Positions 33,218 to 41,876 of a stretch of DNA of 64,000 nucleotides are shown one piece after another. Below the pieces are notes generated by a model that saw only the letters and a program-made list of their open reading frames with translations, was not told where the DNA came from and did not search any database. Source of the stretch: Sunxiuqinia indica (lineage in GTDB: Bacteria > Bacteroidota > Bacteroidia > Bacteroidales > Prolixibacteraceae); NCBI RefSeq assembly GCF_009847015.1, contig NZ_WVEM01000002.1, forward strand, positions 241,943 to 305,942. The letters run 5' to 3'. The stretch's first letter is position 1; each line of letters begins with the position of its first letter. The position numbers were made by a program, and so were the translations under genes.

Positions 33218-33550
33218 TCATTCTTGCGAAGCGCATCCTTGTAATTCTATCATAGATTAATCGCGTTTTCTATAGTTGTTTTATTATTACAAATAGAAAA
33301 AATGGAAGACACAGAGAAGAAAGGATGGGAGAATAGTCTCAATTTTAAGTTTGTGGAGACTTTCAGGGATGAAACCTATGACTTAGCTGACAACATCAGA
33401 ACGTAAGGAGGAAAAGATAGTTATTATTAATAAGTATAGTGATTTCTTTAGAATGAGTGAGGGGATGGATATTCGTTGTAAATTTTATGCAATCTTTTGG
33501 TCTAGTGGGATCGGCGATTCAAATAAAGTGACAATTTCAATTAATTATAC
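33218..33550. pseudogene. Intergenic region with a possible broken small gene
   Basis: An ATG at 33302 opens a 34-codon frame (MEDTEKKGWENSLNFKFVE...) ending in TAA at 33403. The next frame then runs from about 33400 to 33585 (EEKIVIINKYSDFF, then MDIRCKFYAIFW) up to the terminator. One frameshift would join them into a protein of about 95 aa. This could be a decayed gene or chance; no family is recognised. Confidence 0.25.
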
Positions 33551-33597
33551 AAAACAATGCTGGTTATGTACAATAAAACTATAACCAGTATTGTTTT
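33551..33597. terminator. Strong hairpin before the second receptor gene
   Basis: Arms 33551-33567 and 33581-33597 pair over 17 positions with a single G-T wobble, flanked by A-run and T-run. It probably ends transcription from the first module before the next one. Confidence 0.85.
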
Positions 33598-33656
33598 CTT
33601 TATCACAGCAGATACGTTATAAAAAAACTTATGCGTACTAATCTTAACGACACTAG

Positions 33657-36113
33657 ATGAGGGAAGTATTGAGTATTCTAGCCTTAGTGATGGTATGTAT
33701 TTACTCGCATGGACAAAATGTTCAGGTTGGTGGTACTGTCGTAGACATAGAGACTGGAGAAACATTAATTCATGCACATGTTTACAACCTGCACACAGGT
33801 ACAGGTGTAATTAGCAATGACTATGGTTTTTTTAGTCTTCCTGTTGTTAAAAATGATTCCATTGCGCTGGAAGTATCTTATGTCGGTTACGAAAAGAAGA
33901 TTGTCCGCAAAAAAGCTGAATCGGACTTAAGGATCACGATAGCTCTCAAAACCAATAATGAATTGCACTCAATTGTTGTCAGGAGTAGATTGGACAACAG
34001 CAATAGTCAGAACAGATTGGATCGAATTATGCTTACAGGCAATCAGTTAGAGAAAATTCCGGGATTGTTGGGTGAACGAGATCTTGTAAAAAGTTTACAA
34101 CTTTTGCCCGGAATTCAGATGGGCAAGGAGGGGAGTTCTGGTTTATACGTTCGGGGAGGAGATGCCAGCCAAAACCTAATCCTGCTTGATGGAGTTCCTG
34201 TTTACAATATCAATCACTTGTTCGGTTTTTTTTCTGTTTTCACTCCCGAAGCTGTAAAAAGTGTCGATGTTTATAAAGGTGGTTTCCCTGCTCGTTACGA
34301 AGGGCGGCTGTCTTCGGTCATCGATGTACGCTTGAAAGAAGGTAATTTATACAAAAAGAACTTGGACATTTCTGTGGGAACAATTTCTTCTAAAGTAGTT
34401 TTTGAAAGTCCGATAAAAAAGGGGAGATCTTCGTTTTTGGTTGCTGCGAGAAGAACTTATGCCGATTTGTTTTACACGCCTCTCACATCGTTTAAGCAGG
34501 AAAGAGTAGGGGGTGGATCTCTGAGGACGAATTTAGGATATGGTTTTTATGATCTGAATGTAAAATCTAATTTCATACTTAATGAAAATAACCGTTTGTA
34601 TTTAAGCTTGTACACGGGCAGGGATCGACTTCATATCAACGAACGCGAAAAGAGTAGCAGCCAAATGTTCGATACTTCAGAGTTGGCCGGCAATATGGAA
34701 AAAAAGACCACCATGGAAAATTTATGGGGCAACATTACGGCAACTGCAAGATGGAACAAGATATTTGGCCCAAAGTTATTTGCAAATACAACATTGATTT
34801 TTTCCCGGTATCAATATCAAACAACATTTAAAAATCATTCCATCGAAGAACTCTTAAGTGATACGCTGAATGAGTCAATTAACTATTTGAATGCCTCGAG
34901 TATTCGTGATTTAGGACTAAAGATCGACTTTGATTATGCCATGTCTGCTGCTTGGAACACGAAGTTTGGAGGGAAAGTGGTTACCCATCATTTTGTACCC
35001 GGTAACTTAATTATGCAGTATCGATCAGTATCAGATCCGGATGATAATTTTCAATATGAAACGGAAAAGTCGGATGATCATGTTGTTGAGTTAGATGGGT
35101 ATTTCGAAAATCACATCAACCCAACCGAGTGGCTTCATTTAAATGCTGGCATGAATGTCTTGTTATTTTCAAGAAAGAACAATCCCTACTACTCGTTTCA
35201 GCCCCGCTTTTCATGTGATTTCAGAATTAACACTAAATCTTCTGTAAAAGCATCGGTTTCATGGATGGCTCAACCCATTCATCTTTTGATCAATAATGGG
35301 ACTTCATTTCCTGTTGATATTTGGGTGCCGGCATTAAGGGAAATTGAACCTGCTTCTGCTTTAACCTTCGATATCGGAGCTCATTATCGTTTAAGTCCAT
35401 CGGTTTTACTGTCAATGGCCTTGTACTATAAGAAAATGGAGGGGGTCATAAATTATAAAAACGGGGAGTCGTTTTTCACATTGGATAACGATTGGACAAG
35501 CAAAGTAATTACTGGCGATGGCGAAAGTTATGGCGCGGAATGGCTACTACGAAAAAACGAAGGTAAAACCACGGGGTGGGTTGGGTACACGCTCTCGTGG
35601 GCAAATCGTAGGTTTCCCGAGTTGAATAATGGGCACACATTTCCTTTTCGGTATGATAGCAGGAACAGAATCAATGTTGTAGCAGTGCATAAATTGAACA
35701 AACACATTGAGCTATCATTGACCTGGACTTATAGCACCGGTGTTCCTGTGACGATCTCCTCAACATTATACAAAGGGCAGGAGATTTATGAACGCTCTCC
35801 TGTTTCCGGAGCTTTGGAAGAGTTCGGTTTTTCCAGCAATCAAGTTTATTCACCACAATCGATTACTTACTACAGTGGAATTAATCAGGCAAGGCTTCCC
35901 GATTATCATCGGCTGGATTTGGGGATCAATTTAATTAAGCAGAAAAAAAGAGGAGAGAGAATCTGGAATTTTTCCATTTATAATGCCTACGGTAGAAATA
36001 ACCCGTTTGTAATTTATACCAAAAAAGAAGAAGGAAAATTAAAGTTTAAAAATTTTTCCATATTCCGTTTTATGCCCTCCGTAAGTTACCGGTTCAAATT
36101 TAAAAGCTTTTAA
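33657..36113 (+). CDS. TonB-dependent receptor, second module
   Basis: 818 aa. Signal peptide ends near SHGQ (about residue 20). Carboxypeptidase-regulatory-like domain (GGTVVDIETGETLIHAHVYN) at about 23-110, plug (GLYVRGGDASQNLILLDGVP) at about 115-235, then the barrel ending in YRFKFKSF. Same subfamily as the 772-aa receptor, but divergent at DNA level and with lower GC. It is followed 1 nt later by its DUF4249 partner, so the gene order here is receptor first, opposite to the other modules. Confidence 0.92.
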   Translation: MREVLSILALVMVCIYSHGQNVQVGGTVVDIETGETLIHAHVYNLHTGTGVISNDYGFFSLPVVKNDSIALEVSYVGYEKKIVRKKAESDLRITIALKTNNELHSIVVRSRLDNSNSQNRLDRIMLTGNQLEKIPGLLGERDLVKSLQLLPGIQMGKEGSSGLYVRGGDASQNLILLDGVPVYNINHLFGFFSVFTPEAVKSVDVYKGGFPARYEGRLSSVIDVRLKEGNLYKKNLDISVGTISSKVVFESPIKKGRSSFLVAARRTYADLFYTPLTSFKQERVGGGSLRTNLGYGFYDLNVKSNFILNENNRLYLSLYTGRDRLHINEREKSSSQMFDTSELAGNMEKKTTMENLWGNITATARWNKIFGPKLFANTTLIFSRYQYQTTFKNHSIEELLSDTLNESINYLNASSIRDLGLKIDFDYAMSAAWNTKFGGKVVTHHFVPGNLIMQYRSVSDPDDNFQYETEKSDDHVVELDGYFENHINPTEWLHLNAGMNVLLFSRKNNPYYSFQPRFSCDFRINTKSSVKASVSWMAQPIHLLINNGTSFPVDIWVPALREIEPASALTFDIGAHYRLSPSVLLSMALYYKKMEGVINYKNGESFFTLDNDWTSKVITGDGESYGAEWLLRKNEGKTTGWVGYTLSWANRRFPELNNGHTFPFRYDSRNRINVVAVHKLNKHIELSLTWTYSTGVPVTISSTLYKGQEIYERSPVSGALEEFGFSSNQVYSPQSITYYSGINQARLPDYHRLDLGINLIKQKKRGERIWNFSIYNAYGRNNPFVIYTKKEEGKLKFKNFSIFRFMPSVSYRFKFKSF

Positions 36114-36114
36114 C

Positions 36115-37182
36115 ATGAAAAAACGAGTCCCATTTTTTGTCTTGTTCATAGTTGTGCTGTCGGCCTGCGTTCAGGATATTGACTTGAGTTTTCCGTCGAA
36201 TGAAAATAAAGTTGCCATAACTTGTTTCTTCAACCCCGATTCTATTTGGAGGGTTAATGTTTATAATACATTTTCAATTAATGAAAAAGATAACCAGACT
36301 GGAATTGATAATGCTCAGGTAGAAATTAGAGGGGAAGATGGCACAAGTACATCCCTGATAAATAACGGGAACGGAAGGTATTGGTCACAAGTAAAACCTA
36401 AAGCCAAGGTTGTTTATCACTTGAATGTTTCTTTGCCAGGGCATGATACAATACGTGCCACCAGCAGTATCCCCGCTCAGTCACAATTAAACGGAATTGT
36501 ATCAGGAACGCTCCCCGAGGATGTTGTTCTGCAAAACAACATTTGGAGCGAAATGTACCCCACAAGTTTTACCATTGTTCCATCGTCTGCACAGGAACAG
36601 TACTGCAGGATACGGGTTATGGTATTCGATACGGTGAAAGGATACAATACCTACTATTTTGATGAGAACTCATTTCAACGGATGCAACAGCTGGGTGTTG
36701 ATCAAACGGCTATTGATAAATTAACACCGTTGTCTGGTCAAACCCTTTATGGGGATATTTGCCCCACATTGGGGAATTTCCTGAGCCCAAAGGAGCAATC
36801 CAATTATTGTTATGAGATTGGCCAGGCCACTTTTCATGAAAGAACAAATCAGCGATATTCCAGCGGCTACAGTTTAATTGATTGCATTTCGAATATTGGA
36901 TTGTTTTATCAAACTACTTATGAAACATACACCCTGTTGGGGGAATTTTCGAAGGAAGTGCCTGTGAAAGTATACACGAATAATTTTTATCGGGGAGAAT
37001 ATTGGTTGGAGTACTTGGATCTAAGTAAAGAGTATTATCGGTTTCAGAAAGATTATTTGCTACAGCTTTCAAACCGGGGCAACTTGAATGCAGCGCCCGT
37101 TATTGTTTATTCCAACATCGGGAATGGAACAGGGATATTCGCAGGATACCAAAAACAAATGATTCAAATTAGGAGGGAATAA
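36115..37182 (+). CDS. DUF4249 lipoprotein, second module
   Basis: 355 aa with a lipoprotein signal (VLSAC, Cys about 18), an Ig-like N-terminal domain and the DUF4249 C-terminal signature (VYSNIGNGTGIFAGYQ). It is longer than the copies in module one. Probably the surface partner of the receptor immediately upstream (1-nt gap). The broken third-module gene begins 1 nt after its stop. Confidence 0.88.
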   Translation: MKKRVPFFVLFIVVLSACVQDIDLSFPSNENKVAITCFFNPDSIWRVNVYNTFSINEKDNQTGIDNAQVEIRGEDGTSTSLINNGNGRYWSQVKPKAKVVYHLNVSLPGHDTIRATSSIPAQSQLNGIVSGTLPEDVVLQNNIWSEMYPTSFTIVPSSAQEQYCRIRVMVFDTVKGYNTYYFDENSFQRMQQLGVDQTAIDKLTPLSGQTLYGDICPTLGNFLSPKEQSNYCYEIGQATFHERTNQRYSSGYSLIDCISNIGLFYQTTYETYTLLGEFSKEVPVKVYTNNFYRGEYWLEYLDLSKEYYRFQKDYLLQLSNRGNLNAAPVIVYSNIGNGTGIFAGYQKQMIQIRRE

Positions 37183-37183
37183 T

Positions 37184-38046
37184 ATGAAAAGGGGCATATT
37201 TTTTCTTCTCGTATACCTAATATTGTTTTTAGCTTGCCAAAAGATCGTTGAAATTGACTTGACGCAACAAGAGCAAAAGCCGGTTGTCAATTGTCTTTTT
37301 ACTCCCGGTGAACCAATTGAATTGTCTGTTAGTCAAACAACAAACATCCAACTTGACACAATGGAATACATCAATGGGCTGAATGTCGCCTTGTATGAAA
37401 ATGATTCCTTGAAGTGGACAGGAAACAACTCAACGAATGGCAACTACAAAATTTCCTGTTGCCCGAAATCAGGCGTGTTTATCGTGTCGTTGTGCAGAAA
37501 TAGGATGGGCAAACATTGTCGGCTATTGATACTGTACCAGCCAATATAAAAATTGAGCAAGCGACGAATAAATATCCGGTTTATACTGATCAATACCACG
37601 TCCAATTTGGGAAAATCACGGTTTCGTTTAATGATGATCCTGACAGAAAAAATTACCATGAACTCGTCATCTTGGATGAAAACAATCGTCTCGTAAATAC
37701 CTTTCATATCAGCAGCCCGGTCATCACGGTTGATAATGAAAATGATCCCAACCCGCCAGGTTCACTGCTTTTTACCGATGAATTATTTAGCGGACAAACA
37801 TTGACTCTTGATATCTTTTCTGAGTCATCAAATCCAACCATCGTTTTGAAAAACGTGAGTCGTAATTACTACGAATACCGGAAAAGCATCATCAGTCATT
37901 TATATAATCAAAACGTCGAACGGGATGATGTTTACAACCTCTTCAAAGGCGATCCGGTTGAACTGTATTCGAATGTACAAAACGGGTTGGGAATTTATGC
38001 AGCATATACACAGGACATCAAGGTTTGCACCAATATAGCTCAATAA
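37184..38046 (+). pseudogene. DUF4249 lipoprotein, frameshifted with a nonsense codon
   Basis: The N-terminal part (MKRGIFFLLVYLILFLACQK, lipoprotein signal) reads to about 37455, where one base appears to be missing. The other frame continues the family sequence (LPEIRRVYRVVVQK), hits an in-frame TAG at 37501-37503, then continues DGQTLSAIDTV to the normal C-terminal signature (LYSNVQNGLGIYAAY). Two independent lesions within 50 bases make a sequencing error unlikely. It was the partner of the decayed receptor that follows. Confidence 0.85.
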
Positions 38047-38047
38047 C

Positions 38048-39280
38048 ATGAAAGCAAACCGCATCATTATAACCTTTCTGTTAGTGCTACCAATTGTATT
38101 CCCTACTCATTTGTTTGCTCAAAACCATACCCTCCAAGGTTTTGTCAGGGACGCAACAACCGATGAGCCATTGATCGGGGCAACCGTCTTTCAACCTGCA
38201 AGCCAAAAAGGAACCTCGACTGGCAACAATGGCTATTTCAGATTAACCACTTCTGCAAAAGCAACTCTCTAAATTTCATTCATTGGCTACCAGAAATTGT
38301 TATTTGCCAACCCTGCACAAAATGACTCGTTGGTCAATCTTTATCTGGCTCCGGGTCTTTCAATTGGAGAAGTCAAAATAGAAGCGAAAGGTACAGAAGA
38401 ACGGGTTACCGGATTAGTGGAGATTCCAATCGACCTTTAAAAAAGCTACCGACCATGACCGGTGAACCCGATCTAATGAAAAGTTTTCAATTAATACCCG
38501 GCGTGAAAATGGGAGACGAGGGAACATCAGTTTTTTATGTTCGTGGTGGAACGCCTGATCAAAATCTCATTTTAATGGACGATGTTCCACTTTATTACGT
38601 CAATCATATCGTTGCCAAACGAAACTGCAATTAAAGTATCATACTCCAAAAATCACCAGTACATCCACCTTTTGGCGAACAATTCTGCCGGATTGCCTAA
38701 CGACTTGTGGGTTCCATCTACCTCTTCAATTCAACCAGAAAAGTCCGATCAAATTGCCCTCGCCTTTAGCCGGAATATTAAAGGAGTCGATTTTTCGATT
38801 GAGACCTACTACAAAAAATGCGTAACCTGATCGATTACAAACCTGGCTTTACCGTTTTTAATACGCTAAACTGGCAAGATGCAATCGAAAAAGCGGGAAA
38901 AGGAACATCAAAAGGTTTCTTTTTCTGTCAACTGGATTTTTGCCTCAGGCAACTACATTACGCTCGCCACTCAGGCTTTCCCGGCAATCGATTTCGACTA
39001 TTTTCGTGACAACTATTTTGATAAGATGTTTTTGGGCGCACACAATTATGGTAGTATCAATAACTATAAAACCGCCAGCTATCATCGGTTGGATATTGGG
39101 CTAAACTTCAAAAAGCAATTGAAAAAGGGTGAACGAAATTTCTACTTCGGGATTTACAACCTTTATAACCGGATGAACCCTTATTACTATTATTTCAAAT
39201 CAAGTGGGGACAGTCGGAAACTCTACCAATTTTCATTATTCCCAATTATGCCATCGGTTTCATATACTTATCAATGGTAG
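38048..39280 (+). pseudogene. TonB-dependent receptor remnant with large internal deletion
   Basis: Begins like an intact receptor (signal peptide, LQGFVRDATTDEPLIGATVF) but stops at 38270-38272. Family sequence continues in the shifted frame (LAPGLSIGEVKIEAKG), meets another stop, and goes on through the plug (FYVRGGTPDQNLILMDDVP) to 38610. It then jumps to the late barrel (HQYIHLLANNSAGLPNDLWV) and ends in the normal terminal strand (SVSYTYQW). Only about 410 codons of the expected 770 remain, with several frame changes. Confidence 0.9.
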
Positions 39281-39305
39281 TCATTCGTAATAAATATTAA
39301 TCACC

Positions 39306-39392
39306 TTAACACGACACATTCTCCAAATGCCACATTGCCACCACCGAAGATGATGCCCACTTTTTTTATTCGTAATATCCACTTTGGTTTTT
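39306..39392 (-). pseudogene. Fragment of PLP dehydratase 3' end
   Basis: About 87 bases match the last 29 codons of the gene at 49457-50407, including the stop (TTAA at 39306), with an estimated 75-80 percent identity and a frame disturbance at a run of A. Translated pieces give KVDITNKK and VGIIFGGGN against KVDVTNKK and VGIILSGGN in the intact gene. It lies in the same orientation as the intact gene, with the whole sigma/FecR/SusCD block between the two. Confidence 0.8.
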
Positions 39393-39907
39393 GTGATTTT
39401 TGTTGCCTGTAACGTTTTGACAGAAAACGGTATTAAATTTTGATCTTGTTGGCTGTTTCGATCATTAGTGCTTTTAAGTCTGCTATTGTCTCATAACGGG
39501 AGGTTAGTCCGCATCACGACTTTTCTGTTTTCGAATAGGTGTAACAACCTGCCGAATCACAGTTTTTGTTATTAGACTTTTTCACTCGTTTGCCGAGAAA
39601 GTATTTATATTATATTAATTTTGGGAGTTCAATATGTTGTCATTCGGTAAGGATAGAAAGTCTGTTCAATTAATGAATTCGTGTTCTGAACAGGAAGAGA
39701 TTGCGAAATAGCCAGCTTCTTATGTCTTTTTGTAGTTGTGTTGAGTGGGGGCGAAAAACAACTAGTTATCAGCCGTTAATCACACAATATGAACTGTTGT
39801 TTTGCCAGCCTCTATTGTGGATTTTACGATAAATGACCGCTATATGTGCCTGTTTTTGTGTGCATTAGATAATTCCATAAGTGTAGTACTTATAAATGAT
39901 AAGCTGA
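39393..39907. other. Intergenic region before the ECF sigma factor
   Basis: 515 bases without a convincing gene. A short minus-strand frame at about 39440-39510 reads GLTSRYETIADLKALM and ends ANKIKI followed by TAA, which looks like the C-terminus of a lost gene; its family was not identified. The promoter of the sigma factor should be near the right end. Confidence 0.4.
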
Positions 39908-40462
39908 ATGAATAGGCTGTCTCAGATATTAAATGACCGAAAAAAGAGTATAAATGATGAGGAGTTCGAAGCCTTCTATGTGGAATATTATGACTCTCTC
40001 GTACTATTTGGTCAAAAATTTATTCATGATCAAACGGTAGTTGAAGATATTGTACAGGAGACATTTATCAAATTTTGGTTGAGGAAAAATAATTTTGACA
40101 ATGAGTATGCGATACGAGCATTTTTATATAAAGCTGTTCGAAACTCTTGCGTCAATTATTTGGATCATCTTCGGGTGCGTCAAAAATTTAGTCAGGAAGT
40201 AGCACCTTTTGTCTATAGTGAGGAGTATTTCTCGCAACATGTTATCGAAGAAGAAGTGCACCGTATTATTAATGAAGCGGTACAGCAACTTCCGGAATCA
40301 GCTCGGGAGATTTATTTAATGAGTTTGAATGGCGTTAAGAACAATGAAATAGCGGAAGACTTGAATATTTCAATCAATACCGTAAAAACTCAGAAGATGA
40401 GAGCCAAAAAAATTCTACGAGAGAAATTGAAAAAAATAAATCTCATTTTGCTTTGTTTATGA
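39908..40462 (+). CDS. ECF RNA polymerase sigma factor (FecI-like)
   Basis: 184 aa with sigma-70 region 2 (about 22-90: VEDIVQETFIKFWLRK) and region 4 (about 125-178: LPESAREIYLMSLNGVKNNE, then EIAEDLNISINTVKTQKMRA). It belongs to the large Bacteroidota ECF family paired with FecR-type anti-sigma factors. It is followed at once by such a FecR and an STN-bearing SusC, so it most likely drives the SusC-SusD-lipoprotein operon when the ligand is bound at the outer membrane. Confidence 0.93.
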   Translation: MNRLSQILNDRKKSINDEEFEAFYVEYYDSLVLFGQKFIHDQTVVEDIVQETFIKFWLRKNNFDNEYAIRAFLYKAVRNSCVNYLDHLRVRQKFSQEVAPFVYSEEYFSQHVIEEEVHRIINEAVQQLPESAREIYLMSLNGVKNNEIAEDLNISINTVKTQKMRAKKILREKLKKINLILLCL

Positions 40463-40569
40463 ATGGATTAGAGCTTTGTCGAGTGAAGGCAAATAAAAAA
40501 TAATTGAATTCTTTGTCACCCACTTTTAAGGGTTGCCTGTTTCTGACTTATATACATGATAAGTTGACA

Positions 40570-41742
40570 ATGGATGACAAAATGAATCTAGAGTTCTATA
40601 TTTCTGATCTAATTGCAAAAAAAATAAAGGGCGGTTTATCAGATGAGGAAGAGCGGTTTTTAGCAGAGTGGGAATCTGATAAAAAGGAAAACTCTGATTT
40701 GCTGAGAAGATTACTTCAGTCGCCTCGCGAAGAATACTTGCGTAAGGAGGAGATCCGACAAACCATCAATAAGGATAAAGGCTGGCAGCATATAAAAGCT
40801 GAAATTAGGGGAAGAAGCCGACGTAGAACGATTATAAAATATCTACAATCTGCCGCAGCTGTTTTCGCAGTGTTTGTGGTAAGCGTGTACCTGATTTCTA
40901 CTTATAAGAATTCCACTCATACATTAGAACATGGTGTTGCTAATTACAAACAAGCCATGCTTGTTACCGGAGATGGCGAAGTATATCCATTGGACATCAC
41001 TAAAGAAACCTTCGTAGATCCATCAAATCTTAAAAATAATATCAGCCATCTGGTTCACAATAAAAAACAACGGTTTAGTTCGTTTTTTCGATCAGCCGTT
41101 TCCGATACAATCATTGTTCCCCGGGGCGCGAAATATAAGTTTACCCTGATGGATGGAACAAAAGTTTGGTTGAATTCCAATTCCAAACTAGTGTTTCCTA
41201 CCCGATTTGAAAAAAATATTAGACAGATTTCACTTAAAGGAGAAGGTTTTTTTGAGGTTGCTCCCGACAAGGCAGTTCCCTTTGTTATTGATGTTAATGA
41301 CGTAGAAGTAAAAGTAGTTGGCACGGCATTCAATATAAATGCTTATGATGAAAAATATGAAATGGTGACAACTGTTGTTGAGGGGAAGGTTATTGTAGAT
41401 GATGACCATTGGGGAAAGAAGGAGCTACTGATGGCCAACGAGCAGTTGTGTGTGAACACATTAACGGGAGTCGTGCAAAGGAAAGAGATAGATGCCGGTG
41501 TGTTTACAGCCTGGACGCGTGGGCGTTTGGTTTTTGAAAATGAAAGTTTGGACAGTTTAATGAAAAGGCTTGAACGATTGTACGACGTAAATATTACAAT
41601 CTCCGATGGTGTTGATAGGTCACTTAAATTCACGGGTGATATTAAACGATATGACGATTTGAGTACGGTTTTGGATATGTTGGCAACAACGCAAAATGTC
41701 AAATTTAGCGTGGACGGACATGATGTAGTCGTTAGTAAGTAA
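40570..41742 (+). CDS. FecR family anti-sigma factor
   Basis: 390 aa from the ATG at 40570 (MDDKMNLEFYISDLIAKK); the open frame extends to a TTG at 40504. A cytoplasmic anti-sigma part (about 1-90), one transmembrane helix (AAAVFAVFVVSVYLISTY), a FecR periplasmic domain (about 170-290: VPRGAKYKFTLMDGTKVWLN, then VEVKVVGTAFNINAY) and a C-terminal STN-like domain (about 320-388: SLDSLMKRLERLYDVNITIS). It holds the ECF sigma factor until the SusC STN domain signals. Confidence 0.93.
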   Translation: MDDKMNLEFYISDLIAKKIKGGLSDEEERFLAEWESDKKENSDLLRRLLQSPREEYLRKEEIRQTINKDKGWQHIKAEIRGRSRRRTIIKYLQSAAAVFAVFVVSVYLISTYKNSTHTLEHGVANYKQAMLVTGDGEVYPLDITKETFVDPSNLKNNISHLVHNKKQRFSSFFRSAVSDTIIVPRGAKYKFTLMDGTKVWLNSNSKLVFPTRFEKNIRQISLKGEGFFEVAPDKAVPFVIDVNDVEVKVVGTAFNINAYDEKYEMVTTVVEGKVIVDDDHWGKKELLMANEQLCVNTLTGVVQRKEIDAGVFTAWTRGRLVFENESLDSLMKRLERLYDVNITISDGVDRSLKFTGDIKRYDDLSTVLDMLATTQNVKFSVDGHDVVVSK

Positions 41743-41876
41743 TCAATCATTAAGAAGCATAATAGAATAACAGAACGAGATGTTTGGAGGCAGGGATTAG
41801 TGTTTTTAATTCTCTAATAGCTGGTACTTATAACATCGTTCACAAAACGAGGTATTAACTTAATCACATTCAAAGT

